DNA of 64,000 bases from Afipia carboxidovorans OM5 (GCF_000218565.1 NC_015684.1:3162001-3226000), one strand, 5' to 3'; positions 35,215 to 43,861 are shown, counted from the first letter of the stretch. A program made the numbers and translations. The notes: a model not told the origin generated them from the letters alone.

Positions 35215-35667
35215 ATGGGAATTGTGGAATTTCTCACTCTGGCGGCATTTGCCATCGTCGCCGGGGCGTCGATCGTTTTCCAGGCCGCGGTCAATGCCGA
35301 TCTGCGCGCGGCGCTCAATTCCGCCTCGTGGGCGGCCCTCATCAGCTATGTCGGCGGCGCGCTCGCGATGGCGGTGTTCGTTCTCGTCAGCGGTTCGTCG
35401 TGGCTCACCAGCGCCGATCTCGCCAAAACCTCATGGCTGTCCTGGTTTGGCGGGCTGTTCGGCGCGGTCTATGTGGTTGCGGCGATTCTGCTGCTGCCGC
35501 GGCTCGGCGCGGCCACGCTGCTCGCGCTGTTCGTCACCGGTCAGATGCTGATGTCGGTCGCGCTCGATCATTACGGCATTCTCGGCGTGCCCCAGCACAG
35601 CATCGACCTGCCGCGCCTGCTCGGCTGCGCGCTGCTCGTGCTGGGTGTGGTGCTGATCCGGGTCTAG
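35215..35667 (+). CDS. DMT-superfamily transporter (DUF606/YdcZ type)
   Basis: A 150-residue protein with about five hydrophobic helices (LTLAAFAIVAGASIVFQAAV, WFGGLFGAVYVVAAILLLPR, LFVTGQMLMSVALDHYG and LLGCALLVLGVVLIRV). The length and the pattern of QAAVNADLR and FGGLFGAVYV fit the five-span DUF606 group, half-size relatives of drug/metabolite transporters. The substrate is unknown. It converges with cpdR, only three bases from stop to stop. Confidence 0.88.
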   Translation: MGIVEFLTLAAFAIVAGASIVFQAAVNADLRAALNSASWAALISYVGGALAMAVFVLVSGSSWLTSADLAKTSWLSWFGGLFGAVYVVAAILLLPRLGAATLLALFVTGQMLMSVALDHYGILGVPQHSIDLPRLLGCALLVLGVVLIRV

Positions 35668-35670
35668 ATC

Positions 35671-36039
35671 TCAGGCAGCGAGCAGTTTGTTTACTTCGCT
35701 GACCAATTCACGCAGATGCACGGGCTTGGCGAGCACCTTGGCGTTCTTCGGCGCTTCCGAATCGGAATTCAGCGCCACCGCGGCAAATCCAGTGATGAAC
35801 ATGATCTTGATGTCAGGATCGAGCTCGGAGGCGCGACGCGCCAGCTCAATTCCGTCCATTTCCGGCATCACGATGTCGGTTAGAAGCATTTCAAAGGGTT
35901 CTTCCCGCAGCCTCTGATACGCTGAAAGCCCGTTATCGTAGGAAGACACCTGAAATCCGGCGTTCTCCAGCGCCTTCACCAGAAAGCGGCGCATGTCGTT
36001 ATCGTCTTCGGCCAGGAGAATTTTATGCTGGATCGTCAT
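35671..36039 (-). CDS. cpdR: response regulator CpdR
   Basis: A 122-residue, single-domain receiver from the ATG at 36039. It has the acidic pair AEDDND, the phosphoacceptor Asp in LLTDIVMPEMDG, Thr in MFITGFAAVA and Lys in VLAKPVHLREL. There is no output domain. The C-terminal LLAA matches the ClpX-recognised tail of CpdR. In Caulobacter and rhizobia, CpdR (controlled by CckA-ChpT) directs ClpXP to degrade CtrA and other cell-cycle proteins. Its small size and conserved tail make this call firm. Confidence 0.92.
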   Translation of the reverse strand: MTIQHKILLAEDDNDMRRFLVKALENAGFQVSSYDNGLSAYQRLREEPFEMLLTDIVMPEMDGIELARRASELDPDIKIMFITGFAAVALNSDSEAPKNAKVLAKPVHLRELVSEVNKLLAA

Positions 36040-36220
36040 GACAGGCAGGTATCCGGATTTCGGCTTCGTTGGTTCCCCATCTGACCGGCAGAGGGTAAAT
36101 TTCAAGTGAAGGTGGCGCCGCTCTTGCCCCCGGGGAAGGCTTTATGGACAATTGCGGCCCAGAAGAACAAGGGTTCATCCCCGGCCGCCGTGCCGGACGA
36201 TGCCAGCCCGAAGGAGCCCG

Positions 36221-37111
36221 ATGATCGACGAGTTTGACGACGCTGTTTCCCCCCCGTTCGACATTCACGAACCGGAGACCTGGCGCGCCCCGATCATTTT
36301 CAACTCGCCCCATTCGGGCTCCGTCTACCCGGCGGACTTCCTCGCTGCGTCGCGCCTCGAGCTCGAGGCGTTGCGCCGTTCGGAGGATTCCTTCATGGAC
36401 GAGATCGTCGGCCATCTCGCCGACGAGGGCTTTCCGGTGATGCGGGTGCATTTCCCGCGCTGCTATGTCGACGTCAACCGCGAGCCTTACGAACTCGATC
36501 CGCGGATGTTCGACGATCGCCTGCCGAGCTTTGCCAACACGCGCTCGATGCGGGTCGCAGGCGGCCTCGGGACCATTCCGCGCGTCGTCGGCGATGGCCA
36601 GGACATCTATAATGAGCGGCTTTCCGTCGACGAGGCGCTGTCGCGGATCGACATGCTCTACAAGCCCTATCACCGCGCGCTGCGCCGCCTTGTCACCAAG
36701 GCGCAGCAGACATTTGGCTTCGCCATCGTCGCGGACTGCCATTCGATGCCCTCGGTCGGCGCTTCGCGTGAAGACAAACGCCGCCCCGACGTTGTGCTTG
36801 GCGATCGCTACGGCACCTCCTGCGCCGGCACACTTGCGGATATCGTGGAAGAAACCTTCGCGGGCCTCGGCTACAGCGTCGGCCGCAACAAGCCCTACGC
36901 CGGCGGCTTCATCACCGAGCATTACGGCAGCCCCGCAAGCGGTATCCACGCGATCCAGATCGAACTCAACCGCGCGATCTACATGGACGAGCGACGGCGC
37001 GAGCGCGGCCCGCAATTCCGTAAAGTGGCGGCCGATTTCTCCGCCCTCGCGGAAGCATTGACGGCGCTGCGCTTCGATTCGTCGGGGCCCTTCCAGGCGG
37101 CCGCGGAATAA
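36221..37111 (+). CDS. N-formylglutamate amidohydrolase
   Basis: A 296-residue protein from the ATG at 36221 (AAGGAG seven bases before). FNSPHSGSVYPADFL carries the first His, DADSF-like sequence is replaced by SEDSFMDEIVGHL, RCYVDVNREPYELDPRMFDD and IVADCHSMPS complete the family pattern. The enzyme cleaves N-formylglutamate to formate and glutamate, the last step of one histidine degradation route, but no other hut gene is nearby. Divergent from cpdR. Confidence 0.92.
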   Translation: MIDEFDDAVSPPFDIHEPETWRAPIIFNSPHSGSVYPADFLAASRLELEALRRSEDSFMDEIVGHLADEGFPVMRVHFPRCYVDVNREPYELDPRMFDDRLPSFANTRSMRVAGGLGTIPRVVGDGQDIYNERLSVDEALSRIDMLYKPYHRALRRLVTKAQQTFGFAIVADCHSMPSVGASREDKRRPDVVLGDRYGTSCAGTLADIVEETFAGLGYSVGRNKPYAGGFITEHYGSPASGIHAIQIELNRAIYMDERRRERGPQFRKVAADFSALAEALTALRFDSSGPFQAAAE

Positions 37112-37729
37112 ACACCGCCGCCTTACCTCCGTTGCCTGAGATTCTTCGGCTCCCTGCTCGCTTTGCTTCAGCGAGTCGGTGAGGCCGAGCTTGCGCGCGA
37201 CTTGAGTGAGCATTTACCCACCACCCCATGGGGACCCGTTTATTCAGCCTGAAAACATGCGGGCAAGAAAAAAGGCCACCCGCGAACGAGTGGCCTAAGT
37301 CTAGGGAGGAAACGCCCAAGGAGGGCAGCGATAACGCATCGCGGTATCGCACTGCATCAATATGCATCGCGACGCAGCGGAATTCAAGTCTAAAATTGCA
37401 GTTCACCATGCTGTGAACGCATGGCTTTCTGTTACATTTTGAAATCTGTTTCCTATTACACAACGAAAATTCAAACGTTTATAAAATTAACGTTTTCAAT
37501 TGTTCCAAATCACCAGACCAAAATATGAATTTATATGTCAGTTTAGCAACGGCATTTTATGTTGCAGTGCTTTAAGAGAATCTCCAGTCATTGAATGCGG
37601 CCAAAAGTAGATTTCTGTGTTTCATCCCTTCCCATTCGGCTCCGGGGCTGGACCTTTCGCGCAGGGCGTTGAATTTTCAGACAGACCAGCGCCCGCAGGC
37701 GCAATCCTCGAGAGGCGAAAGACTTTTCC
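37112..37729. other. long intergenic region, AT-rich on the right
   Basis: No protein gene is supported. It contains a strong minus-strand terminator at 37268-37297, and from about 37440 to 37560 a strikingly AT-rich stretch suited to a promoter. A small RNA on the minus strand is suggested; see the separate entry. Confidence 0.5.
37268..37430 (-). ncRNA. candidate small RNA on the minus strand
   Basis: A stem ending in GGCCAC / GTGGCC followed, on the minus strand, by six T is a good intrinsic terminator with no minus-strand coding gene upstream. The 160 bases before it include a hairpin-forming stretch (CATGCGTTCACAGCATGG), and an AT-rich block lies behind that as a possible promoter. No known RNA family is recognised. 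The 5' end is a guess. Confidence 0.35.
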
Positions 37730-38512
37730 GTGACGGTTATCGACTTCACCGCTTTTATCGAACGGCTGGCCTCGGCCTCCGGGGAAGCCATCATGCCGTT
37801 CTTCCGCACCTCGCTCGGCATCGACAACAAGAACACCGGGCGCGACCTCGATCCCGTTACCGAAGCCGACCGCGGCGCCGAGGCGGTGATGCGGCGGATG
37901 ATCAAGGAAAACTTCCCGCAGCACGGCATCATCGGTGAGGAGTTCGGCAGCGAGCGGCCGGACGCCGAATATGTCTGGGTGCTGGACCCGATCGACGGCA
38001 CCAAATCCTTCATTTCGGGCATGCCGGTGTGGGGCACGCTGATCGCGCTGATGCGCCATGGCGTGCCGGCCTACGGCATGATGCACCAGCCCTATATCGG
38101 CGAGCGGTTTTCCGGCGACAACGGCGCGGCGTTCTATCAGGGCCGTACCGGCCGGCGGAAACTCGGCACGCGGCGCTGCGCCTCGCTTGCGGACGCGACG
38201 CTGTTCACCACGAGCCCGCGCCTGATGAACGAGGCGGACCGTGCGAAATTCGCCAAGGTCGAGGAAGAAGTACGGCTGTCGCGCTATGGTGGCGATTGCT
38301 ACGCCTATTGCATGCTGGCGGCCGGGCACCTCGATCTCGTGATCGAAACCGAACTCAAGCCGCATGATGTCGCGGCGCTGATTCCCATCGTCCACGGCGC
38401 GGGTGGCATCATGACCACATGGGAAGGCGGCGGCCCGGAAAGGGGCGGCCGCATCGTCGCCAGCGGCGACAAGCGCCTGCATGACACCGTGCTGAAGATG
38501 CTCACTGCATAA
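37730..38512 (+). CDS. hisN: histidinol-phosphatase (inositol-phosphatase fold)
   Basis: A 260-residue enzyme starting with GTG. The metal-binding motifs of the inositol monophosphatase fold are clear: GEEFG, WVLDPIDGTKSFISGMPVWG and the C-terminal ELKPHDVAALIPIVHGAGG. The pattern GTKSFI and HDVAAL is that of the HisN type of histidinol-phosphatase used by alphaproteobacteria and actinobacteria instead of HisB-N. It dephosphorylates L-histidinol phosphate in histidine synthesis. It stands alone after the long gap. Confidence 0.9.
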   Translation: MTVIDFTAFIERLASASGEAIMPFFRTSLGIDNKNTGRDLDPVTEADRGAEAVMRRMIKENFPQHGIIGEEFGSERPDAEYVWVLDPIDGTKSFISGMPVWGTLIALMRHGVPAYGMMHQPYIGERFSGDNGAAFYQGRTGRRKLGTRRCASLADATLFTTSPRLMNEADRAKFAKVEEEVRLSRYGGDCYAYCMLAAGHLDLVIETELKPHDVAALIPIVHGAGGIMTTWEGGGPERGGRIVASGDKRLHDTVLKMLTA

Positions 38513-38559
38513 GCGCCAGCTTATTATTTTGACGCGTTTTCTTCACGCGAACCGGCCGC

Positions 38560-38625
38560 CGCCGACCGAAGCCGGCTATAGCCGGCGAAGGCCGGTTTCC
38601 ATCCTCGGGTCAAGCCCGAGGACAT
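38560..38625. repeat. palindromic intergenic repeat
   Basis: GCCGGCTATAGCCGGC at 38571-38586 and CCTCGGGTCAAGCCCGAGG at 38603-38621 form two hairpins of the dispersed REP-like kind common in this family. Confidence 0.6.
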
Positions 38626-38642
38626 GCTTCGCTCGAAACGCT

Positions 38643-39539
38643 CTACACGCGCGCCACCTTTTTCAGGTGATCCACCAGCTCCCGTGCCGCGCGCGGCAGA
38701 GCATGATGGGCACGCACCGCCACCGCGAGCCGCCGCCGTGCCCACGGATCGGTGAGCCGCACCGCCTTGATCTTCATCACGCGGGCGCAGCGCCGGGCCG
38801 CGACCTCCGGGACGATCGCAACCCCGACGCCGGCTTCAACCAGCCGCCCGATCGCGTCGAACGTCTTGATCCGCGCCCGCAGATTGAGCCGCTGCCCAAG
38901 CCGCGCGGCGTGCGCAGCCAGATGATCCTGCAGCGCCGAGCCTTCCGAGAGGCCAACAAAAGGCCGATCCGCGATCTCGGCAAAACGCAGATGCCGCCGG
39001 TGCGCGAGGTCGCTGGTGCGGGCGGCGATCAGAACCAGCGGATCGTCGCAGAACGTAAAATGATCGAGCCCCTCGCCCATCGTGCTCTCCACCGCGACGC
39101 CGATATCGCCGCTGCCTGAGGCGAGCGTCTGCACGATATCCGCGCTCTTGCGCTCCACCACCTCGATGCTGAGCGCCGGATGGCTCGCAAGAAACGGCGC
39201 CAGCAACCGTGGCAGATGCTCACTCGCCGCCGTGGTGTTCGCCAGCACCACGATGTGGCCGCTCACGCCGCCCGCGTAGGAGCCCGCTTCGCTCCGCATT
39301 TCGGCGACCTGATGCAGCACCAGCCGCGCGTGATCGAGAAGCTTCTCGCCCGCAGGCGTGAGGCTGACGCCGATCCGCTGCCGCGCGAACAGCGCAACGC
39401 CGAGTGCGCCCTCGAGCCGCTTGATGCGCGCGCTGGCGGAGGCGAGCGCAAGGCCGGTGCGCGTCGCTGCGCGGGTGATGTTGCCGGTCTCCGCCACCGC
39501 CACGAACAGATTGAGATCGACGAGATCGAACGGCCGCAT
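38643..39539 (-). CDS. LysR-family transcriptional regulator
   Basis: A 298-residue protein. The HTH reads DLNLFVAVAETGNITRAATR, then ASASARIKRLEGALGVALF, followed by the effector-binding domain (HIVVLANTTAASEHLPRLLA, then FVGLSEGSALQDHLA). It is divergent from the TauE-type exporter with about 95 bases between, the usual setting of a LysR regulator and its target. It therefore probably responds to the substrate moved by that exporter, which is not identified. Confidence 0.93.
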   Translation of the reverse strand: MRPFDLVDLNLFVAVAETGNITRAATRTGLALASASARIKRLEGALGVALFARQRIGVSLTPAGEKLLDHARLVLHQVAEMRSEAGSYAGGVSGHIVVLANTTAASEHLPRLLAPFLASHPALSIEVVERKSADIVQTLASGSGDIGVAVESTMGEGLDHFTFCDDPLVLIAARTSDLAHRRHLRFAEIADRPFVGLSEGSALQDHLAAHAARLGQRLNLRARIKTFDAIGRLVEAGVGVAIVPEVAARRCARVMKIKAVRLTDPWARRRLAVAVRAHHALPRAARELVDHLKKVARV

Positions 39540-39634
39540 CGGCCCCTCCGTTTCCTCAGCCTTCGTTAAATCCGAAGGCTTTCTCCGGAAGCTTGATCTT
39601 GTGCACGGAGGGCGGCGCGGTCAATCTGCGCACC

Positions 39635-40390
39635 ATGATCGATGTCGCGCTCATTGTCATGCTTGCCGTGTTCGTGCTTGCCGGGTTCGTCAAGGGCGTG
39701 ATCGGCATGGGCCTGCCCACCGTCGCCATTGGCCTGCTCGCAACGCGGATGGCGCCTGCGCACGCCATCGCGCTCGTGATCGGCCCCGCGATCATCACCA
39801 ATCTCTGGCAGACATTCGGCGGGCCTTACTTCTTCCGCATCGTGCGGCGGATGTGGCCGCTGCTGCTCGCCTGCTGCCTCGGCGTCTGGTCGGGAATGGA
39901 CTTCCTCTCCGGCCCGTATGCGCCCTACGGCACCATCCTGCTCGGCATTCTTCTCATTGTGTATGCGGTCGTCTCGCTGAGGCGGCCACAGTTTCATGTT
40001 GCGAAGGAAAAGGAAGGCTGGATCGGCGCGATCTGCGGCTATCTCTCCGGGCTGATCGCAGCCGCGACCGGCGTGCAGGTGATCCCCTCGATGCCGTTCA
40101 TCCATTCGCTTGGGCTCGAGCGCGAGGAGTTCATTCAGGCGCTCGGCGTGTTCTTCACCACCTCGACCGTGGCGATGCTGTTCAATCTCGGCAATGGCGG
40201 CTTTCTCACCGCCGACATCGCGATCCCGGCGACGCTCGGCCTCGTCGCCTCGCTGATCGGCATGTATCTCGGTCAGGTGCTGCGGCTGCGGATGTCGCCC
40301 GAAACCTTCCGGCGCTGGTTTCTGTTCTCGATGATCGCGCTCGGCAGCTATCTTGCGATCGACAAGATCGCGCAGTTGCACCTGCTGTAG
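39635..40390 (+). CDS. TauE/SafE-family membrane exporter
   Basis: A 251-residue protein of seven to eight membrane spans, from the ATG at 39635; an upstream ATG in frame at 39593 is within the LysR promoter. The TauE marks are FVLAGFVKGVIGMGLPTVAI at the start and SGLIAAATGVQVIPSMPFI in the second repeat. Relatives export sulfite, sulfoacetate or related organic anions. The target here is unknown; the divergent LysR gene probably controls it. Confidence 0.9.
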   Translation: MIDVALIVMLAVFVLAGFVKGVIGMGLPTVAIGLLATRMAPAHAIALVIGPAIITNLWQTFGGPYFFRIVRRMWPLLLACCLGVWSGMDFLSGPYAPYGTILLGILLIVYAVVSLRRPQFHVAKEKEGWIGAICGYLSGLIAAATGVQVIPSMPFIHSLGLEREEFIQALGVFFTTSTVAMLFNLGNGGFLTADIAIPATLGLVASLIGMYLGQVLRLRMSPETFRRWFLFSMIALGSYLAIDKIAQLHLL

Positions 40391-40524
40391 ATGATCATTT
40401 AGAGCGTTTTAAGTTTACTCGGAATCGTCATGCGCGGGCATAGCCGTTCGAAGAACGGCGTCGCTTCCGCTCGCCTATGACCCGCGCATCCATCTACAAA
40501 AAAAGAATCTCTTCAAGAAGATGG

Positions 40525-40547
40525 ATTGCCGGGGCAAGCCCGGCAAT
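40525..40547. repeat. palindromic intergenic repeat
   Basis: ATTGCCGGGGCAAGCCCGGC then AAT, a hairpin of the dispersed type. It lies between convergent genes. Confidence 0.6.
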
Positions 40548-40580
40548 GACAGATCCCGCTTCCATTAAGAATGAAACGCC

Positions 40581-41525
40581 CTAGAACAACGGCGTGCCGG
40601 GCACGAACGCGTCGAAGGCGGCCCAGAACTGCGCCCGGTAACGGTCCTGCTCCTGCAGGATCTCGTGGCGCGCGCCAGCGATAACCAGGTGCGAGCCCGC
40701 GCGCAGGTGGTAGGCAAACTCCTCGATCGCGGGCGTCGAGACCACGCGGTCATGGCCCGCCGCAAGTAACAACACAGGCTGGCGGATGCGCGAAGGATAA
40801 CTCGCCGCGCGAAAACTCAGGATGGTGCGGAATGCGGCGTCGGTCCACGCAATGGTCGGCGAGGCGATGCCGAGCGTCGGCTCTTCTTCCAGGATCGCGG
40901 CATTGCGCGCATAGCGCACCGGATCGCTGGTCAGCGGATTGTCCGCGAACGGTGCGCTGCCGACCAGCCGGTCATTGCCGCCGGGCACATAACTGCCGCC
41001 CATACCGACGAACCGCAGGGTGCGGATCAGCGTGCGCACCGGCCACGAGGTGGTGCGTCCCGGCAGGTCGATCATCGGCGCGGTCATGACGATGCGGTCG
41101 AACCAGCGCGCGCCGCCATGCAGCACCCGCAGCAGCACCGCACCGCCCATCGAATGGGCGAGCGCGAAGTAAGGCGGCGGGCAATCCGGCAGCATCACCT
41201 GCTGGACGAAGGTCGCGACGTCGGCCTCGTAATCCTTGAAGCTGCGGACATAACCCTTGCGGTAATCGCCAAGCTGCCGCCCGGAATGCCCCTGCCCGCG
41301 CCAGTCGGCCATCGCAACTGCAAAGCCGCGCGAACGCAGTTCATGTACCGTCTCGAAATATTTCTCGATGCACTCGCCGCGCCCGGCAAAGATGCAGACC
41401 GTGCCCTTGCGGCCCGCGGGCGGCGCCCAGCGCGCAAAGCGCAGCTCCACCCCATCGCGGGCCTTGATGGTGCCGGAGACGACATCTTCGGGCACGGGAT
41501 TGGCGGGGATCGAAACCAGCGTCAT
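40581..41525 (-). CDS. lysophospholipase / monoacylglycerol-lipase-like hydrolase
   Basis: A 314-residue alpha/beta hydrolase. It shows the 'ADWRGQGHSG' motif, the nucleophile elbow ALAHSMGGA, and a C-terminal acid and His (LLAAGHDRVVS and IAGARHEILQE). These are typical of the PldB / monoglyceride lipase group, which releases fatty acids from lysophospholipids or monoacylglycerols. No signal peptide is seen, so it is cytoplasmic or membrane-associated. It is a single gene. Confidence 0.92.
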   Translation of the reverse strand: MTLVSIPANPVPEDVVSGTIKARDGVELRFARWAPPAGRKGTVCIFAGRGECIEKYFETVHELRSRGFAVAMADWRGQGHSGRQLGDYRKGYVRSFKDYEADVATFVQQVMLPDCPPPYFALAHSMGGAVLLRVLHGGARWFDRIVMTAPMIDLPGRTTSWPVRTLIRTLRFVGMGGSYVPGGNDRLVGSAPFADNPLTSDPVRYARNAAILEEEPTLGIASPTIAWTDAAFRTILSFRAASYPSRIRQPVLLLAAGHDRVVSTPAIEEFAYHLRAGSHLVIAGARHEILQEQDRYRAQFWAAFDAFVPGTPLF

Positions 41526-41563
41526 GCGTCAGAATCTAACCAAAACATCGATGAACTTCTCTC

Positions 41564-41581
41564 GCCGGGACAAAGCCCGGC
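41564..41581. repeat. palindromic intergenic repeat
   Basis: GCCGGGA-CAAA-GCCCGGC, a further copy of the hairpin family, upstream of the lysophospholipase gene. Confidence 0.5.
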
Positions 41582-41699
41582 CATGACGAAAATACGCTGG
41601 CCGATCACCCCTTGAAGCCCGAAAGCACCCACCCATATCAGTTTCGTACCGGCCTCTCTAGGCGGTACGCAGAACGAAAACCCGGCCAGTCCGGCGGGT

Positions 41700-41811
41700 T
41701 GTCTGCTCTTTGGCAAAAGAGCCGCGCGTTGTGCCTGTGAGACGAATGCCCCGGCCGACAGCCGAATCCGCCTCACGTCATACGCGCCGGTCGCTCAATG
41801 GAGGACTTAAC
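41700..41811 (+). promoter_or_regulatory. ROSE-like RNA thermometer upstream of hsp20
   Basis: At 41790-41806 the leader forms GTC-g-CTC pairing with GAGGAC, burying the GGAGGA ribosome site in a short stem with one bulged G and a loop of AATG. That is the final hairpin of ROSE elements, which keep rhizobial small heat shock genes off at low temperature. An upstream hairpin (GCTCTTT...AAAAGAGC near 41707-41724) agrees with the multi-stem layout. Confidence 0.7.
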
Positions 41812-42279
41812 ATGCGCAGCTTTGATCTCACCCCGTTCTATCGTTCCACCGTCGGTTTCGACCGGCTGTTCTCGCTGCTCGATCAGGCGTCGGGTGATGG
41901 CTCGAACGGCTATCCGCCCTACAACATCGAACGTACCGGCGAGAACGATTTCCGAATCTCGGTCGCCGTATCCGGCTTCTCCCCGAATGACATCTCGATC
42001 GTCGCGAAGGAAAACACGCTGACGATCAAGGGCGAGAAGGTCGCGAACGAGAACAGCCAGGCTGAAGTGCTCTATCGGGGCATTGCCTCGCGGGCCTTCG
42101 AGCGCACCTTCCAGCTTGCCGACTTCGTGCAAGTGAAGAATGCCTCGCTCGAGAACGGCCTCCTGCACGTCGATCTCGTCCGCGAGATTCCGGAAGCCGC
42201 CAAGCCGCGGCAGATTCCGATCTCGACCGGCAGCGCCACGGCAAAAACCGTCGAGACCGACGGCAAACAGGCTGCCTGA
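41812..42279 (+). CDS. Hsp20 small heat shock protein
   Basis: A 155-residue protein from the ATG at 41812 (GGAGGA before it). Starts MRSFDLTPFYRSTVGFDRLF, the class A rhizobial type (as in HspA and IbpA). The alpha-crystallin domain spans about 35-125 (NIERTGENDFRISVAVSGFS, ... FERTFQLADFVQVKNASLEN GLL, cut here to its key parts), with the IPI anchoring motif RQIPIST near 143. It binds unfolding proteins and keeps them for refolding by DnaK and ClpB. The leader carries a ROSE-like thermometer. Confidence 0.95.
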   Translation: MRSFDLTPFYRSTVGFDRLFSLLDQASGDGSNGYPPYNIERTGENDFRISVAVSGFSPNDISIVAKENTLTIKGEKVANENSQAEVLYRGIASRAFERTFQLADFVQVKNASLENGLLHVDLVREIPEAAKPRQIPISTGSATAKTVETDGKQAA

Positions 42280-42321
42280 TCGCGACGCGATAAACGTTTC
42301 TCCCTAGGCTGTACGAGACTT

Positions 42322-42349
42322 GGCCCCGGCATCTGCCGGGGCTTTTTCA
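42322..42349 (+). terminator. terminator of hsp20
   Basis: GCCCCGGC-ATCT-GCCGGGGC then TTTTTC, 43 bases after the hsp20 stop. It abuts the convergent sigma factor stop at 42347. Confidence 0.88.
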
Positions 42350-43222
42350 TGTGTCGAGGATCGCGACGTCGAACGCCTTGATGCGATCCGGATCGGCGAT
42401 GGCGTGAATGCCCGTGATCCGGTCGCCTTCGATGCGAAGCTCCAGCACGATACGAAGCCGCCCGCCGAACACCACCGCGACCGCCATCGCACCGTCGACC
42501 ACCGCAGGCTGCGCCGCCTGCGCGCGGCCCTTGAAGGTGTTGGCCACCGCCTCGGCGCCGCGCAACTCCGCCGGGCCGCCCATTTTCACCGCCGTGGCAT
42601 CCGCTCTGAACACGACCTCCGGATCGAGCACGGTAAGCAGTGCCTCGAAATCACCAAGCTTGGAGGCCGCCAGAAACGCATCGACCACCTCGCGCTGGCG
42701 GCTCAGGTCGGCGACGGGCATCTCAGTTTCGGACTTTGCCGATGCACCCTGCACGCGGCGGCGGGCACGGCTCGCCAGTTGTCGTGCGGCGGCAGGCTCG
42801 CGACCGACAATCGGCGCGATCTCCTCGAACGGCACCGCGAACATATCGTGCAACACGAAGGCGAGCCGCTCGGCAGGCGAGAGCGTATCGAGAACGATCA
42901 GAAGCGCGGCGCCAACGGAATCGGCAATCTCCTCTTCGCCGTTTTCGTTATCGGCTGCGGGTTCGGGCGTCAGCGGGCTCAGTTGCTCCTCGCGGCGCGA
43001 CTTGCGGGCGCGCAGCATGTCGAGACAGATCCGCGCCACCACGGTTGTCAGCCAGCCGCCGAGATTCTTGATGTCCTCGCTGTCGGTGCGGCCAAGCCGC
43101 AGCCACGCCTCCTGCACCGCATCCTCCGCCTCGCTGCGCGAGCCGAGCATCCGGTAGGCGACGGCACGCAGATGCACACGGTTCGCCTCGAACCTCTCCG
43201 CCAGAAAATTATTTTCGCTCAT
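42347..43222 (-). CDS. ECF41-type RNA polymerase sigma factor (SigJ-like)
   Basis: A 291-residue sigma factor. Region 2 (VHLRAVAYRMLGSRSEAEDA, then VQEAWLRLGRTD) and region 4 (LSPAERLAFVLHDMFAVPFE, then EIAPIVGREPAAARQLASRA) are followed by a SnoaL-like domain from about residue 175 to the end (VVDAFLAASKLGDFEALLTV). This fused C-terminal domain identifies the ECF41 group, where it modulates activity in place of an anti-sigma factor. The expected partner, a carboxymuconolactone decarboxylase-like gene, is divergent next door, with a plausible target promoter between. Confidence 0.92.
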   Translation of the reverse strand: MSENNFLAERFEANRVHLRAVAYRMLGSRSEAEDAVQEAWLRLGRTDSEDIKNLGGWLTTVVARICLDMLRARKSRREEQLSPLTPEPAADNENGEEEIADSVGAALLIVLDTLSPAERLAFVLHDMFAVPFEEIAPIVGREPAAARQLASRARRRVQGASAKSETEMPVADLSRQREVVDAFLAASKLGDFEALLTVLDPEVVFRADATAVKMGGPAELRGAEAVANTFKGRAQAAQPAVVDGAMAVAVVFGGRLRIVLELRIEGDRITGIHAIADPDRIKAFDVAILDT

Positions 43223-43278
43223 CGGTCACATCTCCGCAGCTTGCTCCGTCACCCCTCTGACGAACCGATCCGGCCGGA

Positions 43279-43305
43279 TGTGACAGCCGGCGGAACCGGA
43301 AGGTC
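43279..43305 (+). promoter_or_regulatory. candidate ECF41 promoter
   Basis: TGTGACA at 43279-43285 and GGTC at 43302-43305, 16 bases apart, approximate the known ECF41 pattern (TGTCACA and CGTC). It lies about 40 bases before the start of the carboxymuconolactone decarboxylase gene. Confidence 0.45.
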
Positions 43306-43342
43306 GACAAACTCCAAGACGGATTCAAGACGGAGATTTCCC

Positions 43343-43801
43343 ATGCAACCACGTATGACCAATCCCGCCATGGTCGCGCCCGATGCGATGAAGGCGATGG
43401 GCGCGTTTCATGAGGCCGCGAAGAAAGGCAACATCCCCGAGGGGTTCCTCGAATTGATGTGCCTGCGCGCGAGCCAGATCAACGGCTGCAGCGTCTGCAT
43501 CGACGGTCACTGGCGGCTCGCCAAGAAGGCGGGCGAAACCGATGACCGGTTGTTCGCGGTCGCGGCCTGGCGCGATACACCCTACTTCGAGCCGGCCGAG
43601 CGTGCAGCACTTGCGATGACGGAAGCGCTGACGCGCATCAGCGACAGGGCCGATCCGGTTCCCGATGAAATCTGGGACGAATTGATCCGCCACTATAACG
43701 AGACCGATATCGCCTCCGTCGTGCTGACGATCGCGGCCATCAACGTGTGGAATCGGCTCAACATCGCGACCAAGCAGCAGGCCGGCTTCTGGCGGCCCTG
43801 A
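43343..43801 (+). CDS. carboxymuconolactone decarboxylase-like / AhpD-fold protein
   Basis: A 152-residue protein from the ATG at 43343; longer frames upstream run into the sigma factor. The AhpD-type active site CSVCIDGH (two Cys and a His) sits at about 53-60, with LMCLRASQINGC before and WNRLNIATKQQ at the end. This is the usual target gene of ECF41 sigma factors; a thiol-disulfide or peroxide-related reaction is expected from the CxxC-x3-H motif rather than true decarboxylation. Confidence 0.93.
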   Translation: MQPRMTNPAMVAPDAMKAMGAFHEAAKKGNIPEGFLELMCLRASQINGCSVCIDGHWRLAKKAGETDDRLFAVAAWRDTPYFEPAERAALAMTEALTRISDRADPVPDEIWDELIRHYNETDIASVVLTIAAINVWNRLNIATKQQAGFWRP

Positions 43802-43820
43802 GACAACACTCCATGAGGCA

Positions 43821-43851
43821 GAAAGGCGGCCGTCGTCTGGCCGCCTTTTCC
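43821..43851 (+). terminator. terminator of the AhpD-like gene
   Basis: AAAGGCGGCC-GTCGTCT-GGCCGCCTTTT, 20 bases after the stop. It can work on both strands, also for the convergent gene ending at 43862. Confidence 0.85.
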
Positions 43852-43861
43852 TCATCCTGTC

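Noticed and set aside
36023..37213. 396-codon minus-strand frame over the formylglutamate amidohydrolase gene
   Set aside because: The plus-strand enzyme is well conserved; the antisense frame has no ribosome site and no recognisable domain.
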